Shown piece by piece: positions 24,217 through 39,000 of a stretch of 64,000 nucleotides of DNA. Position numbers and translations under genes: made by a program. The notes beneath the pieces are model-generated. The model was given only the letters and a program-made list of their open reading frames with translations. It had not been told where the DNA came from and did not search any database. Position 1 is the first letter of the stretch, and each line of letters begins with the position of its first letter. Source of the stretch: Trichoplusia ni (Eukaryota > Arthropoda > Insecta > Lepidoptera > Noctuidae); the NCBI RefSeq assembly GCF_003590095.1, contig NC_039492.1:10292001-10356000 (forward strand). The letters run 5' to 3'.

Positions 24217-27200
24217 CCATCTTGAAACAAATTAGACACTACTCAATTCAGATATGTTATCAAATTTGTAAGGTTCATATTATTACGCAGTACCTGAATT
24301 ATTACTTATTATTTTTATAACTTGGCCGTTAAAAGGAACGTATTAAAATTCCAAATAACTTTTAAACCTGTTACAAGAATAATACGATCCACTAAATTTA
24401 AAACATGTCTGCCTTCCGACGGCTTCTAAGATCCCAAAATGTTATCAAATACGGCCATTTTTTTAAGAGTTCGGGTCAAAAGGACCGCCGTTACTCGTCA
24501 CAGACGCCCACATATGGCCCCACCTTGCTCAGGTAACAAGCCTTACCTTTAAACCCACCTTCTTAACACTACGGCATAAGATCTTAAATCGCCTGGCAAT
24601 TATAATAGGGTCTAAATGTAGAGTTATTCGAAAATGACAGTTATGTGTTGAAAGATAAGGTTGTAAGTTGATTGGTTGTGTTTAGTAGGTGAACACAAAA
24701 AGCTTATAAAAAGCGACCTTTGTCCTGCAACATGTGCCGTTCTTAGAAACAAATAATTAGCGATTGTGAGACAAGGTATGATGTGGGTGTTCGCGGAACC
24801 AATCCCATACAACTGGGAATATCATCGTCACACATTTACCTTGTGTTGAGGAACTATTGTAGTGTTCATAGGTATGTAGATAACATTGAATGAGCGTTAT
24901 TACTGATAAATAATATTAATTAAAGTAGTTGTTATAAATTGTGACGATAATTGGATGTGAATTACTTACTTAGGTAAAAGTATTTGTAGAATAGATATAT
25001 TTTTTTTATTCAGTCGCTTTTTACAAGATAGTCTGTATATTTTTTTTTCTATCTCAATAGTTATGAATAAAATGTTTTTGACTAGCTAGTTTCCTAAAAA
25101 AAATATTTTTTCCTCTGTTGTCTTTCACTTTAGGTACCTCTACAAACTTAGTTCGACTGTGCATAGAGCGCATCATCTATGATCCACCATCCATTGACCA
25201 ACCGCGACCAGCGTGGCTTAACCTGATACATAAAACAGCCACGAACCCCTCAAACCGATAAATTTTAATTTATCCTATCACAATTATATATTCATATTTG
25301 TATTTCTACGTAATACTGTAAAATAATTGTCCCATTGCTCTTTATGCTAATTAAAATTATTACCAGAAATTTACATCATTACAATATTTGAAACAACATC
25401 GGCTTGATGTAGAAAACTAGTAATAAGTTAATTTATAATTTGGTCATCAATTTTATTAGCTCCAGTTTATGTTATAAATACATGAACTGTAACTTCAAAA
25501 TTTTTAAACAGGTATTCTCCCTCAACATGTATTTTTTTAGATAAGTATAACATTTAGGTAACTTTTATACTGAGTCTATATTTTAAAATACTTTGTAAAA
25601 TAAATAATACGTTTTTCAATAACACAGCTGGCATGCTCAATTCACAACGTAAAACCCGCAGCGATTGTAGCCGTCTAAACGACGCCTACCGCCATCTAGC
25701 GCCAAGTAGAATTACTAAACCTGAGCCGCGCGAGAACACGAGAAACAGTCTTATTTTATTCCGTTTGTTTTGATTTTTTTTCTTGTGTACTTGTCTAAAT
25801 AAAATGAACATTCATAAAATGTTTAGTAATGCTCTATCTCTCGTAATCGTCAATTCTGAAAATTTGATTTGGTAATTTAACTTATTAATGTCTCAATTAA
25901 AGTAAAAATTTGGAATAGATTAATCATACATAGTTACATTAAAAAAAAGTCTTCTATTTACACGCTCTTTTTCAATAATCTGATTCCAAAATTTTCGGAA
26001 AGTAAAAGGGTTTCCAATGTTTTATTATTTTTTTTAAAAATCTTTGACCGTGGCTACATGCGATTGGACGTCAGCAACTTGTGTGCGTGGATTGCATCTT
26101 GTGACTAGGTACAATATTTGTTGTTCAACCTTTAGTAGGTAGAGCAACACAGAAAATTTTGAATCGCAACTTAAGCCTGTTTGAACATACATTTTTCGCT
26201 ACATCACACCTTTTAGTGAAAGTGACAGTCTGAAAATTTCCGTCAGACTTAACATTTCTAAAGTGATAGACGTCTTAGTATTCACGCATAAGACTCATTC
26301 CTGATCAGGAACGACACAAGTGACGGTGTCAGCGATGCTACCTCTCCGCAGATAACGAGAGCGTGCCAAACAGTCGCCAGCGAGTGACACGGAGTGACGC
26401 CCCTCTCCGAGTAATGCACTAATGAATATCATGTTAATACAATGTCCAAACTATGCGCTATTGATTGTATCATGCCAATTTGTTTTGTTATACTTTTTAT
26501 TGGTACCTGGTCTGGTATAGCTTCCTCGTTGAGAGTTAAGATTGTGCTGAAGATTTCGAATGATATTGCAGTCTTCAAACGGAGATAGTCTGAGGAAACA
26601 TCTTTAAAGTTAAATACAAGGCAAGTTTAGTCTGCTTTTTTGTTTCACCTGAGCGATTTTAATTCATGAATGAACATATACTTTCTCTAATTATTTTCAT
26701 TTGTATTCAAACTGGTGACGAAATCCAATAGCTCCATTTGACAGTCTTATTAAATTCTCAACCAGCATTTACTTTTGTTCTCTAAGTTCATGAACAATGC
26801 ATACAAACACGAAATTTCTCGTTTCCGTCTGATGTAGTACAAACATTGGCGCCAGTAGTGCCCCCGAGTTTGACACAGCATACCTACCGCTGGTCCGCGG
26901 TTACCTATCCGCGCTGCTTGCCAAATGATGCTCGCTGACTGACGGCGTGGCGCGCCTCTATTTATTCTGCCAAAGACCTGCGGCGCCAGCAGCCACCACA
27001 CTACTTGGCCATACATCTATATCCATTGCTCTATCTATATGAAGCAAGTCCATCATATCAGTAAATTACTCTTCAATGGGTGTTGTTATAACACCAAGTT
27101 CAGGCTTCCCATTTTCAGCCAGTCTTGCTTTATGTTTTATGATTGTGTGTGTGTTAACGTTTACAAGTCGTTTGCGTCTAGTTTCTAGTTTCTATTTACC

Positions 27201-30200
27201 TCTTGTGTTGGCACTGATATTAAATTAGTTTACCTTGTGACGCTCAGGTCATTAGTGAAAATTGTGATGTCTAGACATATAACTCGTAGCTACGTACTGA
27301 GTGGCACTAGGAACTGTGAAACATTATAAATAAACGCTCTTAAAAGTATTCTAATAATTCATTTTTAACGGAGTTGTAAGTAACTCCTGAGTGTATTAAG
27401 ACAGAGTAACATTTTTGTACAATGCCGCAAAATTAAATGCTTAAAATAATTCTAAAGTAGAAGTTCTAGTATTTTTTTTTTGGCTTGAGTAGCACGACAC
27501 ATTTCACTAGACCTACCTATTTTGTTTAATTGAATGATTCAACTAGAACGACCTCTAAACATAAATCACACCGACTGAAGCCACCGTTCTATTAACTGTT
27601 ATCAAATACCTTGTCATTACTCATGGCTATATTTACCTTTCTGAAACCGCAAACAATAGATGTAATAAGTACAAAGTCTTGTTATTAAACTAAATTAAAT
27701 TAAATGAGTAAATAAATTCTAATTTTGGGTAAATATTGCTAATAAGGAGTTGTGACTCGGAAATGTTTGTAATTCTGCGAAGTATTGAGGTGCGTCACTG
27801 AGACACGGCTGGAGCTCACCGGCGAGGTGTCTGCTGTTAATATTAGACCTGATCGGGCATTTGCCTCCTTATTGGGATCGACATCCGCCTGACTCACGTT
27901 TAAACGGTCAATTTATTGAACAAACACATTTACTAGGTTTCAGGTGCAAATGTTCTTAGTAAACTGAGTGCGCTACAATGTGTGAATCAGTACAGAAATG
28001 ACCGGTCTAGAACAATGCAAAATGACAGCCTGCTACCTATTTTTCTCATTGGTAGAGAAATAGTGGCCGTAATTTTTTGCCAATTTGCAATTTGCAATAT
28101 TCGGAATGCGTTTCTATCATACTTACTTGTTGAAGCAAAATGCAACTTTACAAAAAAAATTTTGATTATATCTAACCACCAAAAATAGCCCTTTGACCTT
28201 ATAAACATACACAAATTGCATTACATATCCCATAAGATTACGGAGCGGGTAACATAACCCGCGGTGTCAGTGTCAGGATGCGCGCATCCGGCCGCCGGAC
28301 GACGGGCATGAAAGGCCCTCTGTCCAGCGTTCGATATTAATTCACTTTTTGAGGTGAGCGACGGGTTAACGCCTGCATCATGTGGCTTACCAAATTTAAA
28401 ATTAGCTGCATTGATACTATCAACATACGCAACGTTTAAACCGAGTTCAAATGTTCGTTACATATTGTATGATGCCAGAATGCATGCATAAGACAATTAT
28501 CGTGCCATTTTCCTAAATAATATATATCACTATACAAAGCACTTTAACATATTTTTTATAACAATATTGTCCTTTGTATTGCAATTCGACACCTTTACTC
28601 CCATTGATCAAAATGACCGATATTCCTTTAATTTAAAAATCCTAAAATTAATCAATAATTTTATTAATGGATCCACTGCTAATTAACCCAGAACGTTAAC
28701 CCAGGGTCACGTAAATCAGGTTATATGTAAGTGATCAGCTCCATCGAGTGTATTTTTAATGGCGTGAAGATGTCGGATGATGGAGCGGCTGCGTGTCACG
28801 TGACTAATGGCCTCGGACGCCACAACTAATGCCCCCACATTTATTTAGCAGCCAGATGAGTGTTCAAAGTGTAGATGGTTTAGGTTTAAATCATAAAAGC
28901 ATAAGTGATGCGGTCGCTTGGAAATATGATTATGAGATGTAGGTAGCACCTGCGATCTGGATGCTCTAAATATAAATAGATACTGAATGATGGCATGGAA
29001 ACCAAAATATGGAAATTTCCAACCGAATGGTTAATTTTAGAACGGTACGTAGCATTGCATTTCAAATAATACCTATGTCTTGATGTTCGGTTAACAAGTC
29101 CTAAAATCACAAAAAATAAGAAAAAAAAATATGTTTAATGTGGACGCAATTTTATTGTACCTGAAACAAGTGGTATAGATTTTTAAGTATAACAGCTATT
29201 TTTATCAATGTTAGGCCACTTACCAATTGAAGAGTAGCTGCTAGTCAGTTTTTCTCTCAGCTCATATAACATATTGTATGCATTCAGTTGGCACCTGAAA
29301 CCGTCCCACATACAAGTCCAAACATTTATCCACAAATACATTTAACCTAAACTAATAGTAATAAACGGCAACTATTGTAAGCTTTTATTTATAAAACTGT
29401 TGAACAAAGTGTGGCTGCGTGAAGGTATGCGACGCTCTCCAGAAATAGTGCGTCACCAAAGGTAAACATTCGATCAGACGTATTTATTATACCTGTATGC
29501 CGCACATTTTATTTCTTCACCTCAAAATGTTGTGCTTTTAAATGTGAATATTTGTCTCTTTAAAAAGTTTGTTTTTTTGTTTGAGATGAATGAATATGGG
29601 TTAAAAAGAGGCAATGGTAAGGCTTAGCACGGGTAAGATTGAAAACGGAAAACCTTTTGAAGAAGACAGTAACTGCAATCCTGGAAAGTCCTCCTAGGTA
29701 AAAGGATACGGTCCATTAAGGAAAAATAAACACCTTGGCGTTTAAAACCTGTAAAGACCAAGGAGTTTTTTGTTTTCAGGATTAAAAATAAATATATATT
29801 TCCAATTTCTAATTCGTTTTAGAAAATATTGATGAGACGGTTTTCCTAGAATTAAAGTCAAGCTGGAAAAAATTAGTTGACAATTAAATAATATCTTTCA
29901 CTATTTCACTCAACCATACTGATTAAGACATTCTTATTAATGTCTGGACATTACAAGCAGTAGGCAATATAACGGTTGATATGAAAAAATCTCCTTCATT
30001 TTCCACCATTAATCACATTGTGTAGTCATCATTACTTAACGCCATCATAATCTTGGTGTGAATTGATTGGTCTGACGAGATCAAACCACATGACATATTG
30101 TATCCTATTTGTAATGGTGTTGTCACAGGTATCGCTTCGGCTAATTTGTGAAGCATTTTTGGGATTATAAATAGCAACAGATGGTGGTGACGGATATAAT

Positions 30201-32969
30201 ATTTTTACTGAAAACACAAAATTTATGGCTTACGAGGGGTTCGTTCTGGTAAATTATTTTTCAGAGTGATGACGACTTTTTTGGAAAATGTTGTCCAAAG
30301 CTCGTTTTAAAGAAACCATGTGGTGCAAAATCAAGGACTAGACTAGATTTTTTGTAAGAACTCAGGCATAATATATAATTAGAGTAATTATGTATATACC
30401 GGATTATATTTTGTTAAGCAGTGTGGTGTCGTAGCGCGCCTCCACAGCGCGGCGTCCGTTGACGATGATCGTTTCATATGAAACATCTCGCGTTGTTTAC
30501 TATTACGACATAACAGCTATTCTCATTACAATGACATTGCACTTGGCAGATACGACACATTTTTTCCCATAATTTATTACTTATCATGTAAATACGCAGT
30601 TTCTGTAAGTTTTCTTAATAATTTTACGTTTGTTTATTGAATATTTTCATAATTTTTATGCGTATAATGGCGGGTGTCTGCTATTGCTTCAGACGTTGAG
30701 GTACGTTTGATGTTTTTATTCAATTAGGAGATGAATAAATTAGAAATTATTTTATTTTAGTTGATTACGTCTGAGCTGCGGTGGGATGGCACGTGGAAGT
30801 TGTAGGACGCGAATATGATGAGAACGTTTTCTGATAAATAATGGCGGGACTGTGTGTGGCTGACGCTGAAGAAGTTGTTTCATCAGACATAACTGGATTC
30901 GTTAGCAACAAATTTTATAAATGTTGCTCAATAAGCGGTTAGATAACGACAGTAAAATTCACAAAGTTATCATGTGCTGTCAAGAAAATTTAATTTCTAT
31001 TAAAGTTACAAATGGATGTGCTTACCAACTAGCTTTTCTGAATCCCTGCATACCGTGTGACTATGATCAGTCACGAATACCACAATTAAGTACTGTTAAG
31101 ATATTAATATCGGAGACTACCAGAAGGCATCTGAAGTGCTAATAAAGATACATTGTGTTGTATATTTTCTCAGCAACAATTTTTTCATCGGCCTATTAGC
31201 TAGATTGCGAACTAGACACCTAGCGTATGATTTACGATATTTAGACGATTTTTTCTGCACGAAATCAGAGAGGGTTAGCAGAGCAATATCTCTGAGTATT
31301 TGTGATAAATATATCAGCTAATAAACGCTAAGGAGATATAAATCTTTTTAGCGCGCGCCGCGGTTTGTGCTGTAAGGATACGCAGTAGTTCAAGTTTGTT
31401 CAAAAGCACTTAAGAAAAGAGAGCCTAGTTCTACGAGTAAAAAAATACTATAAAGGATTAAAAATTTAATTTTTACGTGTAAAAAAATATAACGTGATGT
31501 GATAAAAATATAAAATATCTTCTAGTTGTCTAAAAACAAAATTGCCACTCATTAATTAACTCGGTAAAATTATACTACATAACTAAGATAGTAGGTACCT
31601 ACTAGGTACTCCCATTGTCCTACTGAACCAACCACTACAATTATTGATATATTATTTTACACTGTGGCGTTTGCGAGAGGCGTGTAAAAATACATATATT
31701 GTGTGCCGCGGGCATACATTTATTATTGTAAAATATAGCGATGTTCAGTGGCGTTCGGTTAATTCACGAAACTCTTTGTATGGACCGGATAACATCGTAT
31801 GTAATGTATTAGCGGATAACATATTCATGGCAATATGTTTTTATACGTGAAATGGATGTGGGTGTGAGTACTAGGGAGTTAGGCAGCCCTAGATACTCAA
31901 TCTTCTGATTAGATTAATCTGCTTTAGGCCTATTGGTATATCATTTTCTGATCGAAACCCTTGCTATTTCTGAGCTTGAATATTTAAATAAATAATTAAC
32001 TAAATGTGTAATGAAAAATTAATCTTCCTTTTCATTAATTTAGTCTAAAGTCGTTCGGTAAGGTTCTTTCAAAATTTGTTTTTTCAATTTATTGTAGTTT
32101 ACGCTCTCTGCTTGCTCATTAGGTGAATATTGTAGACACATCAAATAATTTTAAAGTACTCTACAGTTTTTATTGTTAAAATATATTCGTAAGAAACTAG
32201 TGATGATTACAAAAAAAAAGTTTGAATAAAAACCTGTCACTAACACAACCGCAAGACATTTCCACTGTATATTTATACAAAAGCTTATAAAAACCAAATA
32301 TTTACACAATAACTTTACAGTCGACTCATAACTCACGGCGCTAGTACTGTTACAGATAATTTGAATGTAAAAAATGTTGGCGCCAGGAAACAAACTGTGA
32401 AACAAATAAATTGTAATAACACACAATTGATTCGATCTCGAGAAACCGGGAAGTTTGTGAGAATTCACTGGAAGTAGGGAATTAGGAAATAAATAAAGTA
32501 GTGATGTTTCGGTACTTGATGCGGAACTGGCAGGAGCTGACAGTTTTATGTGTGATCAAGGCTTTTTATTTAATTTAGGTAAAGCAGGTAGAGGTGTAAT
32601 ATATCTACTATTATGGTGGTTAAAGTTACTAAGTTGTCTTTCAAAATTACCTATATTTGGTCATAGTGCAGTTCTGGGGGATTGCCATTAATCAGAGAAA
32701 AAACATTTAGGATTTTTCTACGATGATGCAGGGAAGAGCGATGAAGTGATGACCTGATCATGTGGGATGCAACATACTCTAGTGTTTCCTCAAATTATTC
32801 AAAGGTATTTGTAATAAACCTCGGGAATTTCCGGCTTGTTGTAAAATTGAACTTTCAGTTTCTTAATATTGTCGGTACTCAAACCCGTTGTATTTATTTT
32901 TACGCCACAATGAGATCACACATCTATACTTCTGTTATGAGATCATAGACGAGCTGGTTTGCTGTTGAT
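24217..32969. other. Long noncoding tract, no gene recognised
   Basis: AT-rich with several GC-richer islands (25620-25730, 26290-26410, 28230-28340, 28770-28850, 30420-30480). Perfect palindromes are visible: TTCCTGATCAGGAA at 26298-26311, GGATGCGCGCATCC at 28276-28289, TCACGTGA at 28796-28803 and GTTTCATATGAAAC at 30471-30484. Open frames are short, and none shows domain motifs or convincing splice-bounded exon structure. Island-in-desert layout could reflect enhancers. Confidence 0.5.
25170..25240. mobile_element. Possible decayed LINE-tail fragment
   Basis: A stretch with CCAACCGCGACCAGCGTGGCTTAA resemblance to a lepidopteran repeat (CCAACCCGCATTGGAGC-type followed by AGCGTGG) is visible, but the match is partial and from memory. 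No ends or duplications could be found. Confidence 0.3.
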
Positions 32970-33040
32970 AAAGCCGGTTCACACGCGCGATGACGGCCTA
33001 ATGCTTCTCGCTGACGCGCAGTGTGAACGCACCCTTTTTA
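32970..33040. mobile_element. Short foldback remnant (GTTCACAC ends)
   Basis: Left GGTTCACACGCGCG (about 32975-32989) pairs imperfectly with right CGCGCAGTGTGAACG (about 33014-33029) across a short GC-rich loop. Ends rich in GTTCACAC are common to small animal MITEs. Boundaries and target duplication are unclear, so it may be a decayed MITE or a chance hairpin. Confidence 0.35.
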
Positions 33041-36000
33041 TCTTCCACATAGAGTAAGGTGAGTTCAGAAGCTTCTTTGCCTGACTTGCTGAATTCCTAA
33101 ATGTATGATTTAAATACAACCCTTAAATAATAACTTTTTTTAATATATTTTTGAATTAAAGTCAATTACCTATAGACTCTACGTTAAACTCATTGGAACA
33201 ATTGAAAAGTTTGCGGTTATGACAACAAAACATTGGTATTACCCAACTTACATGTTACACGCGTATAGAAGAATAACTCCTTAGTCTCGCTATTAAATCT
33301 AACAATAATCAGCTAATCTCTCTGAACGGTACACTAATCTACACCCACGTTGAAAAAAGCTAGTGTTTACAAGATCGTCAAACTTATCGATACGTCTGTC
33401 GGGCGCACGAAGCGATTTTTGAGTGATCCTCCACTCGTTTGATTAATGCCCGTAAGCCTTGGCTCCCCGCCAATACTCTGTTGCTTTGACCCATCCTACC
33501 CACTTTTAATAACTGACGTTACGAAAACAATCGAAAGTGAAATTATTTGATGTGTTTCTGGGACGCGGAATCGGGCAGTTTTATGAGGGACTTTAGTAGA
33601 ATGTTGCTCTTTAACAATGTTTTCGGTAATTATGAACTGAACTAGTTTCATTTGAAAGAAATTAAACAGTTAAAGAAGTTAAAAGTAGCGGAGCGTAAAC
33701 ACGAGAAAGGCGGACCTCAGAGTCACTCAACATAAAATATTAAATATGAATACTAAATAAACGTATACACAAATTATAAATGTTTTTTTTTTTCACGAAA
33801 ACGCTCAAGAACTATAAATTATGTGTGTCAGAAGGTTAATGTCGCGAGATTTATGTATTGTCAGGTATTCGTCGGTACGCCTACGTGCTTCCTACGAGTG
33901 ATATCGTTGGATTTGGTGGAAAAAGCCGCCACGTTTCCAGTTTGGCGCGACAATGACGAATGTTGCGCTCGACCGCGACACGGCGCCTGCGCCTCTAAAC
34001 AGGGCTGCCAGCTTCTTGACACGCTGAAATACTGAAAATGAATTGAGATATTTTCGGTCATTAGGAAGCGAAAGAAATTGCCACCTTTCCAACATGAGCA
34101 GGTGACCTTTGACAAATCTAGCTACACACTCACAATAAAACTGTGCATTTAGCAGTTAATGGGAATTATCAACCTAATCGATAATTTACAATGGTTTACT
34201 TACTATTTATCGGGATTGCCCCACATTACCCCACCGGTCTCGAATCTGTGGATACCCTAATCAATTTATAATAAAAGAATATGAATCCGCCTCACGAAAG
34301 ATATTATACTATTACCTACCTTTTAATCAATATCAGTTCATAGATTTGAGTAGAAAAACATTCACAGTATCGAAAACATAAATCTGGACCATAATTTCAT
34401 TTTTTAAATTGGTAAAATTTTGTTTCTTTGCCATGGCAACCCTATACCAGCGACACCTGTCGCGTCCGCCGTCGAAATAGTCGTGTTATCCCAAAATAAA
34501 GGTTGAACGCATTTTTGTGGACAAACGTCGGATTAGCTCTGCACCGGAGAGGAATCTTTATTCGTAAATATTTTACTAACAGCGAATGTATGGCTACGGA
34601 AATAAACTTAGATTGCCGCTTAAGGTGGCAACTTACTTACAGAGTTCAGCTATTTTGATCAAATTCTTGTAATTTGCTAAAATAAATACTTTTTTTAAGT
34701 TAAATAATAATATAACAGAGAAATAATGTAAAACCCATATTCAATTGCCTTTCGCACAAACAGCAACATAACTTTTGAGATCATTACGTGGAACTCCTGT
34801 AAGTGATAAAAACCCTAGGGGAAAAGTGGTTAAGATTTTGAAATGTGATCAGAATCGTATTTTTCAAGAAATTGATAAATCTCTGCACTTTTTTGAGACC
34901 CTTAACAAAACTCTCAAAAACCAATCAGCAAACGAAACAGTCTCCAAAAACAACAAAAACATCAAAATCAGTATCTAATACGCAATGAAACAGTCAGTGA
35001 TTTTGTCTGTCAGTACATAGTTCTTGGGCAATTAATCAGGAGTGGTGTCGTGCGATGACAACCGGCTAATGACGCTAACAGGCGGAGCCGCCTGAGAAAA
35101 CATAGCTAGACGGCTTCTGTTCCACTATGTTTGTACGTGAGTAATGTGCCCTGATGAGTTTGACAAGCGATCGACTTGCCAAGGTCATGCATGTGGCTGT
35201 GACCTTACTATGAAGTCGGTGATCTTCTATGTTACTATCGGGTTTGAGGACCAGTTGATACTTGATAAATGAGTGCCTGTAAAGTGAAATTGATAAGTAA
35301 ACTTATCTTGCAAATTTTAATTAGATGGTCAATGCTTCTTAAGTCGTTTAGTCTTGTTAATTGAATATCCTGAAGAGTGAATGATTTTGCGCTAAAATAT
35401 TTTTATATCTTCCTCTCAATGATGGTTTCTCTGCCGAAATGCCTCGCATCACACATCGGCCTAATTTACCACCCGTGATTTACACTGCCTACCTCGAACA
35501 GCCGAAATTTCGCTCGAAACATGTCATTTCACCACATTAATTATAAATTTAATAACAAAACACGATCTGAATGTGCCAAAACAAACGTTTGTTCTGAGAA
35601 ATCGTATAAATATGTTACAAGAACCGTTCCAGGTGTTCCCAGCGTTTCTACCATAAACGTGTCCACGCTTTACTTGTGTTCATTTAACGCTTACTCACTC
35701 ATAAATATACATATGTAGACGACGCACCGAAAACCGAACCTTTTGCACGTGCACATAAAGTTCAGAATACCTGTTGAGAAAATGGATGTGGGAAGGGTAA
35801 AGGCGCCACATGTGGACCGCCTGCAAAATTGAAATAAGAATATAATTAAAAAAACGCGATACCCGCCGGCGAGGTGAACGTACGTGCGATGATGTACGTG
35901 TGCTTGCCGATTGATACGACTTAATGTGGTGTAGTGCGGTGAACCTGACATGAGCGATAAACACGGACTCTGCACTTACATTATATAAAAGAGTAAAGTT

Positions 36001-39000
36001 TATAAGAACAGCTTTTAAATGCTGTAACAAAAAATATAAACCAGTACCTACGGCAGAAATGGAATTATCAGTTACGAATTAGAAGTTTTGTTAGCAAAAA
36101 TATTCAATATTTCCCAATAATTATGAAGTATTGATTCGTTAAATATAATGACACCAAATACAATAATAGTTTTTTTTATTTAAAAATTTAGATGGATCAC
36201 TTAGTTCAAAACTACTAACGCGCTACATTCTCATCGCGATACACTTCGTAACCAACACATACGTAAATAGATTCAACACCGTGGGAGACACATTACACGT
36301 TACACCGCCTTGCACGTCACACCTTACTACTAATGCCATAAGGTTCAAAATCGATCCGAATACACTCATATGATTTCCCTATGTCGCATCGAGGTTTTGT
36401 TTTTAACGATACAGAGTGACTGACGTGAGAACTGTATGATGCCGCTTTCACAGGCCGGTGGAACTTTTAATTCGGTAATTAAATGGGGAGATCTGAAAAT
36501 AAGTTGTTAAGTAGTTTTGAATGGTCGGTAATGGGCGGGTTCACGAGGAGCCCACTTAGATGAAGAACAGGAGCTCAGCCGGAACGACCGAGCTTATTAC
36601 TTTGTTTCGTTAGAAGCAAAAAAATTAACTCCTAATTTCTAGACTGAAAATTGAATTTAGAATACTTTACAAATCTAACATAAAACTGCACCTATTTCAA
36701 TTGTTATAATCATGTCCTGTTAACACAAAAAACTGAATTGTCATATTGTAGGAGTCTATTTAATAAACCAATAATTTATTAGAAATTAAGGCTTCTCGGG
36801 TGTCGTAATAAATGGATGTCATTATTATAAGGATACCTCCCGGTAACGATTACATTACCGCGGCTTAAATCCAGCCACCGCAGCAATCATTCATCTTTAA
36901 AAAGCTAGAAAGTAAATAAAGGGTTTTGATAAAAATAAAATGTTTGGTACATGAATTTTTATAAACATTGACATACAAATAAACTATTTTCATAAACTAC
37001 CTTAGCCATTAACGTAGGGAATACTTAACTCTTCCAGTTATTCTATATTCTGTTTAATCAATTTAAATTCAAAACATTTACGAAAGAGTTCGATCAAATT
37101 ACTTTGGATTCCCATTCCTGTATCGGCCCTTATTTTTTAATCAAATACCTTTTAGCATTTTTTTCTAACTCTATCCAAATTTGAATAACCAAAAAACGTT
37201 TTATCCAAAACAAAAATCCATTTCAATAAAACTTTACAGCGGAGCGTATAGCCAAAAACAATTTCATTAGACGATCCCCGAACTTACCGCAGTATAAACC
37301 GCTTTATAAACTCCTTAGCCTTCGCAATATTGTTTAAAAATGTCTCCGAGCCCGGTATGAAAATCGTGCGGGACCCTAAACGTATGCAAATTTTATTTTT
37401 AAAAAATGCAAGTGGCCGACCACATGTCGCCGGGCGGTCATCGCGACGCTCGTCTGCTTTTTATTACTTTTATTTTTGTTGTCCAAACTTACCCACCTTC
37501 CTCTCGTCTGATTTGATTGCGTATTTATTCCAAGCTGTGTTTTGCTACATCGTGTTATAATAAAATTGGACATTTTTACAATAACATACATGTATGGTAA
37601 CACTATTTTCTCGACTCCAATGTTTTGCGCGCTCGAGTTTCGTTTGTTTCTTTTCAGACGGAGGATTACTGGTTAAATAGCGTCAGATCGTACTGTGCGT
37701 AATGCAAAGTTAGCAACTTAGTATTCTTTAAATAGACATTCGGTAGCATTCTACAATCCTCATTAGTGTCTTATTGAAAATAAGACGGGATTAAAATGTA
37801 TCAAAGGTCCTGAAGGAAATACATACATATCTCCATATACTTAATACGGATACATGTCTTCCCCTAGCACCCTACGTCCACCTTACACCGTCAAGATATC
37901 GCGTCAGATGATTTTTACGATCAGTGTCCACGTGACGTCTTTATTAAGGCGATATCAAGGTGGGTTCCGTGAGATTAGGGGTCCCTCGTAAATGGACACC
38001 CGCTGTATTGGACGACTGTCGTTATTATAACTAGATGAGTCCAATATTGGAAACTATAGGGAAATGCTATGTATATTCTGAAATTGAACAGTGTTGAACT
38101 GGTGAAAACCGGATCAGACAAGATAAAACTTTCTGATTATGTTCTAGTCACAACAATCAAGAGTGGTTATGGGTCTTGTTTCAAATGACGAGAAGGATTA
38201 AACAAGGTGTATGTCTACTTCAAAACGTTCTAAGCCTCCTTAAAGACATAAAACCAAGGTTATATTTTATAAAGCAATAGAAGCAGATATTGTGAAGCCC
38301 CGTCCAGTAACAAGTCTCGTAATAAATGCGGGTGCGCGGTGTGCCCGAACATAAAATATATAAAGTTTGACCGCCGGCGGACAGTGACGCGACCACCTAC
38401 GGCCCGTGAAAGGTTTACATGTTGATACAATATCAAACGTAGTTTTTATATTTAATCTTTAGTTTTCGGCCATAATTTAACAATTTTTTTAAGATTATAA
38501 TCATTGGTCGTTGGAAGAAAATCAGTTCCGAACAGAGATTTAGGAAAAAATGTTAACATTTTGCTACAGGTATCGCCAATTTCTGACTCGTCATGATATT
38601 TCACAAGTGTCATCTACAGTGGCTGATAAACTTTCCTTTGGCAATCTTAGCAGACCTTTCTAAAGGTGTCTGACTGAATGAGCACCCATTCATAATCTAA
38701 ATCATTAACCATTAGACCTAAATTATTGAATCAGATTTAATGAAGCATAAATAACATTTATTAGTGATTGCAATAGAACTTTGGCAATGCACCTGACTCG
38801 CAGGTGACGTGCGCCGTCCATTAGTATCAGTACAGTTAGTGGCTGCATAAATTATACTATTTCGTTCTAAAATATATTATATTCAGCTATAAAGATCATC
38901 GCTTTGGCTGTTTAATGCACTAATATAATGCCTTTCTTAAAACCCAGCAGAAAACAAAACCGCTGATCATGGTGTGTGTTGTAAAAGTGGATATTTACCC

